Source: Heliocidaris tuberculata
Lineage: Eukaryota; Echinodermata; Echinoidea; Camarodonta; Echinometridae
Assembly (NCBI GenBank): GCA_025618425.1
Contig: CM046837.1
Span: forward strand, 25,229,793 to 25,293,792
Length of the DNA: 64,000 nucleotides
Direction: 5' to 3'
Below, one piece after another: positions 55,796 to 64,000 of the stretch. Numbering within the stretch: the stretch's first letter is position 1; the number at the start of each line of letters is the position of its first letter. The position numbers and the translations under genes were made by a program. Below the pieces are notes generated by a model, which did no database searches, was not told the origin of the DNA, and was given only the letters and a program-made list of their open reading frames with translations.

Positions 55796-56433
55796 TGTTG
55801 TTTTTGTTGTTGTTGTTGTTGTTGTTTTTTTTTTGGGGTGGGGGGGGGTGAACCGTATACCCCCCCCCCCCCCTTCCCGTCACAAGAAATCGTCGCCTCT
55901 GGTTGGCACAGAAACCAGTAATGTCGGATATCCCTAACTATCAAAATGTTTCGTATCAAGAGTTCGTAAAAGTTACAAAATTTGTTCTAATTGTTTGAAA
56001 GGTGTAGGAGAGACGAAGTAAAGCGTGAAAGAGGCATCCAAAGGGGCCGCGGAAGCGGGGGGGGGGGGGGGGGTGGGGTTTATTTTATTTCATTTTATTT
56101 TATTCTCTTCTGCAATTTTTTCGATAACAACAGAATATTATACAATAGGTGCTTTTTCTTACAATGAATCATAAATTAACAAATATATCCATTATTATTT
56201 TCAAAAACGAAATGATAAATTGTCAAAATATCATAATTATTTTATTATGATATATCAATTCCCGAAGAAGGACTGCCATCATTAAAAAAAATTTATTGAA
56301 AATACATGTATGACCGTCCCAAACTTTAAAAAATTTGTTCACCAGAATGGATACTTCATTTAAAAAAGTAAGAACAAAAAAACAAAACAAAACATAAATC
56401 ATGTGGATAGGGATGATACTGATAATGCATATG

Positions 56434-56471
<38 letters not shown>

Positions 56472-57370
56472 AGAAAGGATGGCAGAATTATAGATGATTA
56501 GGATTGACACAGAAATTTTACCTTGAATATTCTGATAATAGCATCGTTTTAACTTTGGCCTTAAATGAATAGAGGGAGCAACATTTATAGATTCTGGGAG
56601 AGAATTCCATAGGTCTGGACCATGGTGTCTTATGGATCTGTGGGCAATAAGTAATTTCGGGTTGACTAGATAGAAATTTGAGGAATTACGAGTGGGGTAA
56701 GAGTGAATGGATAAGAATAGAAAAAGAAATATTAAATATTTATATCTAACTTAAAATTACTTATTTCTTAGGCTTGCAAAACCGTATCCTCCCCCCCCCC
56801 TAAAAAAAAAATCAACAACAACACAACAACAACAACAACAACAAACAAACACTACAGCCCGCGACCTCTGATACAATTGAACGCGCCCTGCCGTACGGGG
56901 GCCTCAAGTTGTACGATTGAATTTATGGACGTTGGTCGTCGGTAATCAGTCGCAATATTTTTGTCGTAATAAGGGGCCTCTACAACCCCCCCCCCCCCCC
57001 CACTAAAAAAGCGCATGCAGCTGTTTTAATGCGCTATACAAGTGACAGTTATAATTATCATTTGGGGCCATAAATTCTGTCTGAATTTTGCTCGCAGACC
57101 GTTGTAGATTGTTATTTTAAGTTCGCCCTTTCAGTAGGAAACGCGGCAAGATATTTGATTTATTATTCGTGAAAATGCATAGGCCTACTTATACTCACCC
57201 AAACCCTTGGTTATAACCCCCAAATTTCCAGAAGATCTTACTGTCGGAGAGTAACCTCTTATGCCCTTCCCAGTTGGTATCTAATATTGAATATATCATA
57301 GAACTTCACAGAACGTTATCTTTGAAAAAAAAAAAAAAAACAATCACAGAATTTTTCGCCCAATTTGATG
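55085..57370. other. Gene-free stretch with homopolymers
   Basis: Contains a T/GTT-rich block with G and C runs (55770-55875), a G-run (about 56058-56074), (GAT)n at 56437-56469, and C-runs near 56791 and 56988. An unassigned - strand frame (55456-55770) lacks any domain I know. Confidence 0.5.
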
Positions 57371-57375
57371 GAAAA

Positions 57376-57500
57376 ATTCAACTGTACAATGCACCATCAA
57401 ACACCGAGTTTAAACATTCAACAGTACAATGCACCATCAAACACCGAGTTTAAACATTCAACAGTACAATGCACCATCAAACATCGAGTTTAAACACCCA
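57376..57500. repeat. 40-bp tandem repeat, three units
   Basis: Three almost identical 40-base units contain ACAATGCACCATCAAACAC and CGAGTTTAAACATTCAAC. The low divergence points to recent origin. It ends about 120 bp before the LTR. Confidence 0.9.
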
Positions 57501-57620
57501 ACTTTTAAAACAAAAACGTAATACCAAGGGAAATCTCCCCCCCCCCCCCGGTACTCAAGGGTATAGACACATTCAACTGCAATCATAATTTTTCACGTGG
57601 TGTGGTGAATTTTAACATTA

Positions 57621-58101
57621 TGTAAGAGGTCAAAATTGTATCATAATCATAAGTATGTGAAGTATCACTCCTCACCCTCTCAGAAGGTCAATCACCTGCT
57701 GTGATTTATCAAATATTGTTTATAACTGGTGGTCCGCTGGAGACACTTCATCTTCGGACACAGCCTCTTTGTTCCTAAATAGGGAACATTATGAGTCACC
57801 CGACCAAGAGAGTATATATATAGTTTTGAAAGTAAGAAATATGAGCTCTTTTCCTTCTTCTCAGTCCCACCATCAGGTGTGGACTTAATATACTCCTGCC
57901 TATTGATGGCATAACCATAGGAGTCCAAAGCTATAACTGCCTTTATACTGCATTGCTAAATCATCATTCCTTAATAAAGAGAACCATCTTGAACTGTATA
58001 TTTCATCGTTTTTTAGTTCTCTGTGTGATCTCGATCTTGTTAACACTCAACATCCACGCTACACAATTCATCATTGAAGGACAATATTTGAGAGTGTTAC
58101 A
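57621..58101 (+). repeat. 5' LTR of Ty3/gypsy element, 481 bp
   Basis: The LTR starts TGTAA and ends TTACA, an inverted 5-base pair as usual. It has a TATA box (57813-57822) and an AATAAA (57973-57978) in the expected order, and a primer-binding site follows. The left border was chosen from this pairing; the 3' LTR lies outside the window, so it is not confirmed by a second copy. Confidence 0.65.
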
Positions 58102-58102
58102 T

Positions 58103-58120
58103 TGGTGGCAGCGGTGAAGC
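58103..58120 (+). promoter_or_regulatory. Primer-binding site
   Basis: TGGTGGCAGCGGTGAAGC begins two bases after the LTR with the TGG that pairs with a tRNA CCA end. The tRNA is not identified. Confidence 0.7.
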
Positions 58121-59382
58121 GGTTTAACGCCATCCCGCTCCATATCATTACATTCGTCATTATTGCTGTTCCTGATATTGCTAACTTTTCTACTGATGCC
58201 GATTATATACTTTTGACAAAATATTACTCTAAACTGTTCCTGCTTATTTATATCTTCATTGTCTTCGATTGCCCTGCTCATTTTTTTTTTTTTTTTTTTT
58301 TTGTCTTTGTTATCTTGGATGGACTTACTACTCGTCAATTTATGAAAACGTTCCTGCGTTTTGTGGACTATTTCTGCTTTGACCTCTGTCGCCCAGACTT
58401 TGCCTGTATTGGGCAATATTTTGTTCTCGCCATCCTCTGGATACCATTCCTGAATGTAGCAGAGTTATACATTTATAAACTGTTCAAGAATCATCTCTAC
58501 ACTCGACCCTTATGCTCCGTCAATTCTTCATTCTGTTCCTGATCTCTTCTGATGAACTGACTACAATACTTCATCCTGTTCCTGCATCCTGATCCTGTTT
58601 TAATTTCCTGCTAATATTCCTGCTGCGCCTGTTCCTGAGTTCCCTGTCCCGATCCAGTCTGGCCTGTGGTTGTCATCTTCGTCGTCGTTGTCGTCGTCGT
58701 CGTCACGGTCATCGTCATCAAGTGGTACATGGATTGCGACACTTCTCATGCCGCCTTCCCTGATTCTCGCCCCTGCAACTTCTAACTGAATTCCCGAATT
58801 CTTTCGTCGTCGATATTCTTCATCGATATTTTCATCTTTCAATTGCTCCAAGGCCTGGAAATATATTTGACATTCGATTTTAGTTGTTGTTATAAATGTA
58901 AGTTCTTGGAGTGTTTCTACCAACCTCCTGTTTACATTGCCATCAATTATCATTTGGACAGCGACATGTAAGTCATAAATTTCTTTTACTTGTTACAGAA
59001 TATATGTTCACTCCATTGGGTTCATATTAATCGGGTGGGTGATATAGGCTATCAGTCTAATTTGGTTTCATTGTTTGTTTTATATGTTCTGATCGACATT
59101 TTGCTTATGTTTTAATTTGGTTTTCTGTTAATTTTACTTTTCCTGTGTGGCTTAATTGGCTCTAATCATTTTTCATTTATTGTTTTTATTCATTTTCTTC
59201 TGGTTATATGCACATTGGGACTATTGTATTAAATTTATTGTATACTGTCGTTTCATATATCTTGGCTGTCTTAGCCCCTTTTTAGCTTTCTGGTTTGTCC
59301 CCCCCCCCCCTCCGTGCTTACTAGTGCCATCCTGTTTTATATCTCTCTTCTGTTCCTTTGTTTCCCCTCCCGCTCTCGCAAT
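58121..59382 (+). other. Ty3/gypsy leader region
   Basis: A long 1.26-kb leader between primer-binding site and gag. It holds a T-run (about 58281-58302), a GTC/GAC-rich patch (58676-58720) and a C-run at 59301-59310. Open frames on both strands here lack domains. Confidence 0.6.
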
Positions 59383-60420
59383 ATGCCTGATACGGACACC
59401 CAAGTGGGTTCTACTTCTCTCCCCTTTCCACCCAATCTCAAAATCGCTCTTCCTCCTGTCTTTTCTGGCACTGACACGATTGACTTTAGTCAGTGGTGCC
59501 GTCAGTTTGAGCAGGCTGTTACCACATGCACTGGCTATACTGGGGCACAGCTTCAAGAAGCCCTGGCTACAGTCATCCCGAACAGTCTTGCGTATCCTGC
59601 CTTTGGGGTGTGGGATATGCTGGAAGGTGCAGATAAAAAGGACTTCACAAAAATTACTGCTGCGCTTAATGAGGCCTTCTCTAAACATAATGATATAGAC
59701 AACTTCCGACGATTGGTTACTGCACGTCCCCGCCAGACCTCAGAATCGCTGCAAGTTTATATGTCAGAGCTTAAACGGCTTATTAATATTGCTTTCAAGT
59801 CCTACAATGAAGAAGCTCGGAATGATGAATTATATAGGCGTTTTCTTGCTGGTTTGGATAAGTACCTTCAAGAAAAGTGCCATGAGCATGGCGCTACGAC
59901 AGCCAAGCAGGCACTCATTGTTGCGCAACAAGCAGAGCGCGCCCGCAACGCTGTCAATTCTACCTTTCCCTCTGTATCTCCCGTCGCTCAATCAGTGGCA
60001 CCTGTCTCTGAGAATACAGACATACAGGAGCTTGTGAAGTGTATGAAGGCGCTTGTAGTGCAACTGCAGCAGTCTACTACTACTAGCCACGTGGACGATA
60101 CCCGCAGTTTTAGGCCCCGATCCCCTTCTCCCTATTCAAACTCCTATCAAGATCGCCGCTTTGAACGGTCCCGCGATGGTTATCGCCAGCGTAGTCCTGA
60201 TAGGCAGTTTCGGAGAAATAGCTCACCCTTTTCCCGTCCGCGCTCCCCTTCACCTTATCGTTCTGATCGTTATTATCGAGACCAACGTTTCTCTCGCCGT
60301 GATTACCCACCGCGCCGTGAGAACGGCTCTATTGGGGATCGATCTGACCGCACTCCTTCCCCCCGTAGGGTTTCGTTTGCTGATGCACATGTTTCTCGTG
60401 CCCAACATCCGGGAAACTAA
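59383..60420 (+). CDS. gag: Ty3/gypsy Gag, RS-rich tail
   Basis: An intact 345-residue frame. The ATG at 59383 (MPDTDTQVGS) is the first in frame. Residues about 25-200 fit the retrotransposon Gag capsid: FSQWCRQFEQAV, then FGVWDMLEG, FRRLVTARPRQTSESL and a helix-rich FLAGLDKYLQEK region. The C-terminal part (about 250-345) is rich in RS, SR, YR and PSP dipeptides and very basic. No CCHC zinc knuckle is present; the basic tail probably binds RNA in its place. Gag stops at 60420, 15 bases before the protease ATG, so pol is not fused to it. Confidence 0.85.
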   Translation: MPDTDTQVGSTSLPFPPNLKIALPPVFSGTDTIDFSQWCRQFEQAVTTCTGYTGAQLQEALATVIPNSLAYPAFGVWDMLEGADKKDFTKITAALNEAFSKHNDIDNFRRLVTARPRQTSESLQVYMSELKRLINIAFKSYNEEARNDELYRRFLAGLDKYLQEKCHEHGATTAKQALIVAQQAERARNAVNSTFPSVSPVAQSVAPVSENTDIQELVKCMKALVVQLQQSTTTSHVDDTRSFRPRSPSPYSNSYQDRRFERSRDGYRQRSPDRQFRRNSSPFSRPRSPSPYRSDRYYRDQRFSRRDYPPRRENGSIGDRSDRTPSPRRVSFADAHVSRAQHPGN

Positions 60421-60434
60421 CTGGTGCTGGTAGT

Positions 60435-60914
60435 ATGGGCCAACTCTCAGCTCAAGTGCCCCCTGTACGGCCTAATTCCCCTCTGACCTTACCTCCTCGT
60501 CCTTATCTTCTCATTTCTATTGGGTCCAGACAGATTTCCGCCCTTATTGATACAGGGGCTACTGTTTCACTCATTAGCGAACAATTGCGTCTTTCTCTTC
60601 CCTCTCTGTCATGTCGGCAACTTTCCTCTTCCCATTCCCTTCTTACTTCTCTCTCACAGAACCCTCTTCGTTATCTTGGTTTCCTTTCTGTTGATTTTTC
60701 CTCTCATTCTCATCATTACTCTTTTCCTTTCCATGTCGCGCGCGATATCCAGCCAGCATTCATCATTGGATGGGATTTTCTCTCTGCTCATTCCTTTCTC
60801 TTAGACTCTGCATCCCGTACTATTGTTCTCGATGGGAATGCCCTTCCTCTTCTCTCTCATCGTGATGTCATTCCCCTTTCAGTCTCTGCTATCATTGACT
60901 CCGCCTTTGACTGA
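60435..60914 (+). CDS. pol: Ty3/gypsy aspartic protease part of pol
   Basis: A 159-residue frame with the active-site triad in ALIDTGATVSLI and the hydrophobic-GWDFL block typical of retropepsins. The frame ends in a stop at 60914, while the RT frame is already open from 60823, so a one-base shift separates protease from RT. Either a lesion or a programmed shift could explain it; the other breaks downstream favour a lesion. Confidence 0.8.
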   Translation: MGQLSAQVPPVRPNSPLTLPPRPYLLISIGSRQISALIDTGATVSLISEQLRLSLPSLSCRQLSSSHSLLTSLSQNPLRYLGFLSVDFSSHSHHYSFPFHVARDIQPAFIIGWDFLSAHSFLLDSASRTIVLDGNALPLLSHRDVIPLSVSAIIDSAFD

Positions 60915-62742
60915 ATTTGACGGCATACTCATCCCTGATACGGACTCTCCTGTTATTGTAGCTTGTACCGTTTCCTCAGTCAAGGATGGGTTTTTGCCTG
61001 TTCGTGTTGCCAACCCGACATCATCGCCTGTTTCCCTATATAGGACAATGTCTGTTGGTGTTGTGCACTCTATGCTTGGCCGGCAGGGAGAGAGTTATCG
61101 CATCACTTCTGTTTCTTCTCCTTCTAACTCTCTAGCTTCCCCTCCTTCTACTGTGTCTAGCTTCGATATGTCCACATCGTCTCTGTCATCAGCTGAAAGT
61201 AGCCAAGTTCGAGGACTACTTGAAGAATATGTTGATATCTTCAGTCAATCCTCTGATGACTATGGCCGCACTGACTATGTTCAGCACTCGATTCCCGCAG
61301 GTGGCTCTCCTCCCGTTCGGCAGCGAGCTTATCGTGCATCGCCTGCAATTCGCGAAGAAATCAAACAGCAATGCAATCGCCTCCTCGACGCTGGAGTGAT
61401 CGAACACAGCTCCAGCCCATGGAGCTCACCTATTGTTATGGTAAAGAAGAAGACAGGAGGGTATCGCTTTTGTGTCGATTATCGGCGTCTGAACAAGGTC
61501 ACATGTCCCGATTCCCATCCTCTGCCTCGCATCGATGATACCATCGATGCTCTAGCTGGGAATCGTTATTTCAGCACCATGGACCTGTCCAGTGGCTATT
61601 GGCAGGTGGGTATGGATTCCCAGGATGCAACCAAAACAGCATTCACTACTGGCACAGACCTTTTCCAGTTTAAAGTGATGCCTATGGGATTACGCAATGC
61701 CCCTTCAACCTCTCAGCGTCTCATGCAGCTTGTTTTGCGTGGGTTACACTGGGACTCTGTCCTGGTGTACCTCGACGATGTCATAGTCTTTGGACAGACA
61801 TTCGACGAAAAGATCGATCGTCTCCGCAATGTTTTCGAGCGTTTGAGGTCGGCTGGTCTCAAACTTCGACCAGAAAAATGTCATTTCTTTCAAGAAAAGG
61901 TCACTTTTCTGGGTCATGTTGTATCTGCTGATGGGGTATTGCCAGACCCGACGAACGTTGACAAAGTGCGTGACTGGGCTACCCCCCGGAATGCCACAGA
62001 GGTTCGTGCCTTCCTTGGTTTAGCTGGCTACTATCGACGCTTCGTCAAGGACTTTGCACGTATTGCGAAGCCTCTCCATCACCTCACAACTAAAGGTACC
62101 CCCTTTGTGTGGGATGAAGAATGTAGGCATGCCTTTCAGCTCCTCCGAGAATCTCTCATCTCTCCCCCTCTCATGGCTTTCCCAGTCTTCTCACTACCTT
62201 TCACCCTCCATACGGATGCGTCTAACTTTGCTGTCGGTGCTGTTCTCACTCAGAAGAACGACGGACTAGAACGTGTCATTGCCTACGGCAGTCACGCACT
62301 CACCAAAGCTGAACGGAAATGGTCTACATATGATCGCGAACTCTGGGCTATTGTCTGGGCAGTCCGACATTTTCGTCACTATCTCCTTACCTCTCAATTC
62401 ACAATCATCACTGACCACAAACCTCTAACTAGTCTCCGCAAATTGCCTATGTCGCATGACATGACCGGTCGTCGGAGTCGATGGGCTCTCGAGCTTGACC
62501 CCCTCGATTGGGTCATTGAACATCGTGATGGTGTGAAACATGCCAATGCTGACGCCCTGTCCCGCATTCCGAGCGATGATGTAATAGCGGCTACACATAA
62601 TCAAGACAGTTGCCCTAGTAACCGGTCTCACTCTCCTCCTCAGTCTCCTCCTCCCCCTCCTCCTCCGGCTCCTCCTGCCCCTCCTCCGGCTCCTCCTGCC
62701 CCTCCTCCTCCTCCTCCTCCTCCACCCTCCTATCCTCTCTGA
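60823..62742 (+). pseudogene. pol: Ty3/gypsy reverse transcriptase and RNase H
   Basis: The frame has all RT landmarks: GGYRFCVDYRRLNK, MDLSSGYWQV, FKVMPMGLRNAPS and catalytic YLDD near 61770-61781, then the RNase H with TDASNFAVGAVL, YDRELWAI and DHKPL, and HRDGVKHANADALSR at the end. It is marked as damaged because its start is shifted against the protease and its end runs into a proline-codon repeat (CCT/CTC, about 62634-62733) and a stop at 62742, short of the integrase. The RT and RNase H cores themselves look intact. Confidence 0.85.
62634..62735 (+). repeat. CCT-rich repeat in pol
   Basis: About 100 bases of CCT/GCT/CCG triplets encode prolines and alanines between RNase H and integrase. 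A change in repeat length here probably caused the frame loss. Confidence 0.85.
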
Positions 62743-62821
62743 GTCTCCCACATCGGACTCCACTGCTTCGCCTGACTTCCATTTTCACTCCCCCCTTTCT
62801 TCCTCCGATGAGGATTCCCCT

Positions 62822-63583
62822 TTGACTACCGCCTCTCTTTGTGCCGCATTGCTAGGTTCTAACCATCGTTTGCACCAGAGTCAGCACAATGATCCCATTC
62901 TTAATGAAGTCAAATCCTGGGTTCGCACTACTGTCTATCCGTCTATATCCTCTCTCTCTTCCCGGGACCCTTTACTCCGCAAGTTTCGTCACATAAAGAA
63001 TAGCCTTGTCATACATGATGGTTTGCTTTGCAGGGTAGAGAAATTCCCGGGTGAACCCCCACTTCATCAAGTTATCATTCCCCGTTCTGCTATTCCGGAG
63101 GTTCTCTCTCTTCTACATGGGTCTCCCTTCAGTGGTCACTTTGGGGCAGATAAAACAATCCTGAGGGCGAAAAGGCTATGCTTCTGGCATGGGATGTTTA
63201 CTGACATCAAAGAGTTTTGCTCTCGTTGTGAGCCATGCCAAGCACGGAGGAACCCTGTTCCTACCCACCGTGCTCCCCTTCAGCATATTTCAGTTTCTCG
63301 ACCCTTCGAACTAGTTGCGGCCGACATTACTGAACTCCCCCTCACCCCAGATGGTCATCGATATGTGCTAGTGGTTATGGACTATTTCACAAAGTATGTC
63401 AATCTGTATCCCCTCCGTGATCAGAAAGCTGTCACAGTTGCAGACTGCATTTTCGGGAAGTATGTCCGGCAACATGGCATACCTGAGGCGCTTCATACAG
63501 ACCAAGGTCGCCAATTTCAAGCAGAGCTTATAGAGCTCTTGAGTACGAAGCTAGGTGTTGACAAGAGGCAGATGGCATGGTAG
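62822..63583 (+). pseudogene. pol: Ty3/gypsy integrase, N-terminal and core
   Basis: The frame contains the HHCC zinc-binding domain (GHFGADKT, FWHGMF, CSRCEPCQARR) and two of the three catalytic acidic residues, in AADITELP and LHTDQGRQF. It ends at a stop at 63581-63583 just short of the third. It is one frame off from the RT. A roughly 25-base deletion near 63565 seems to have removed the residues just before the catalytic glutamate. Confidence 0.8.
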
Positions 63584-64000
63584 AGAGGCATAACCGTATG
63601 CTCAAACAACAGCTTGGTAAACGCCTTCACGATGCTGGGTCAGCTTGGGACCAGATCTTAAATGAGGTTGAACTTGCATACAACACCACACCCCATTCAT
63701 CTACTGGTTATACGCCATACTTTCTGGTCCATGGTCGAGATGCCAGACTTCCCCTTCCCGTTCTCCTAGGCACATCCCCTTCTGCCGCTCTCCCCAGGCC
63801 TGACCATGACAGTTATGTCAAAGGTCTTCTTGCGCGTCTTGATTACGCTTTTGATTGCGCCGCCCACCGCTCTGCCGTTGCGCAAGCTTCGCAGAAACGC
63901 TTCTATGATGCTCGCTCACGCTTTGTTCCTTACAAGATAGATGACTTAGTTTGGATCACCGATCCTGCTACCTCTCATAACAAGCTATCTCCTGGTTGGA
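63568..64000 (+). pseudogene. pol: Ty3/gypsy integrase C-terminal part, cut by window end
   Basis: Coding resumes in another frame with ADGMVERHNRMLKQQ, which holds the catalytic glutamate, then ELAYNTTPHSSTGYTPYFLVHGR-type sequence typical of the integrase C-terminal core and a GPY/F-like FVPYKIDDLVWI region. The frame is open to the window edge. The 3' LTR and any chromodomain would lie beyond. Confidence 0.75.

Noticed and set aside
55456..55959. Gln/Lys-rich frame on the - strand
   Set aside because: Half is a translated homopolymer block; the remaining 90 codons have no recognisable domain or splice support.
58102..58542. 146-codon frame after the LTR
   Set aside because: It starts at the primer-binding site, contains a translated T-run and has no Gag-like domain; the real gag starts at 59383.
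58600..58953. Aspartate-rich open frame on the - strand of the leader
   Set aside because: The acidic run is a translated GTC repeat and no homologous domain is seen.
59221..59688. 155-codon frame antisense to gag
   Set aside because: It overlaps the clearly coding gag frame on the other strand and has no domain.

Overview
The window looks like nuclear DNA of a marine deuterostome invertebrate, most likely a sea urchin. This is inferred from three things: two secreted C-type-lectin-like genes of the kind used as echinoderm skeletal matrix proteins, a dense and varied load of non-LTR, Ty3, hAT, TTAA-type and tRNA-SINE elements, and many poly-G/poly-C tracts. There are no bacterial operons, CRISPR arrays, rRNA genes or complete tRNA genes. 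No species is claimed.

Only two host genes can be supported, both on the + strand. Lectin gene 1 has a signal-peptide exon (14531-14709) and a domain exon (26536-26947), separated by an 11.8 kb repeat-filled intron. Lectin gene 2 (36305-36889) is its paralogue, with all eight cysteines conserved but an uninterrupted coding region. Its 3' flank is a degenerate tandem repeat whose first unit includes its own stop codon.

Layout: 1-14.4 kb is intergenic DNA with foldback elements, a 67-bp palindrome, hAT-like elements, and a 314-bp element with a hammerhead-ribozyme-like motif. 14.5-27 kb is lectin gene 1 and its intron, holding a TA-flanked MITE, L2/CR1-like LINE pieces, a hAT-type element with exact 8-bp target duplications, a tRNA-SINE and a tandem duplicated repeat. 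27-36 kb holds two LINE 3' halves, one with a nested MITE, a split CGAC-rich inverted-repeat element, a two-type satellite and a second SINE. 36-42 kb is lectin gene 2, a piggyBac-like MITE nested in another repeat, and about 0.9 kb of GA-rich DNA. 42-55 kb is a pile of LINEs: an L1/Tx1-like piece cut by a foldback with a 13-bp duplication, a CR1/jockey-like piece, and an esterase-ORF1 LINE split by a nearly complete 6-kb LINE that itself carries a TTAA-flanked MITE. 57.6 kb to the end is a 5' LTR, leader, gag and damaged pol of a Ty3/gypsy element that runs off the window.

The repeats act on one another rather than as a pathway. Their nesting gives a relative order of events, and in several places an exact target duplication or an unbroken reading frame across the join supports the insertion. 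The lectins presumably act outside the cell as matrix or recognition proteins, which is a family-level inference.
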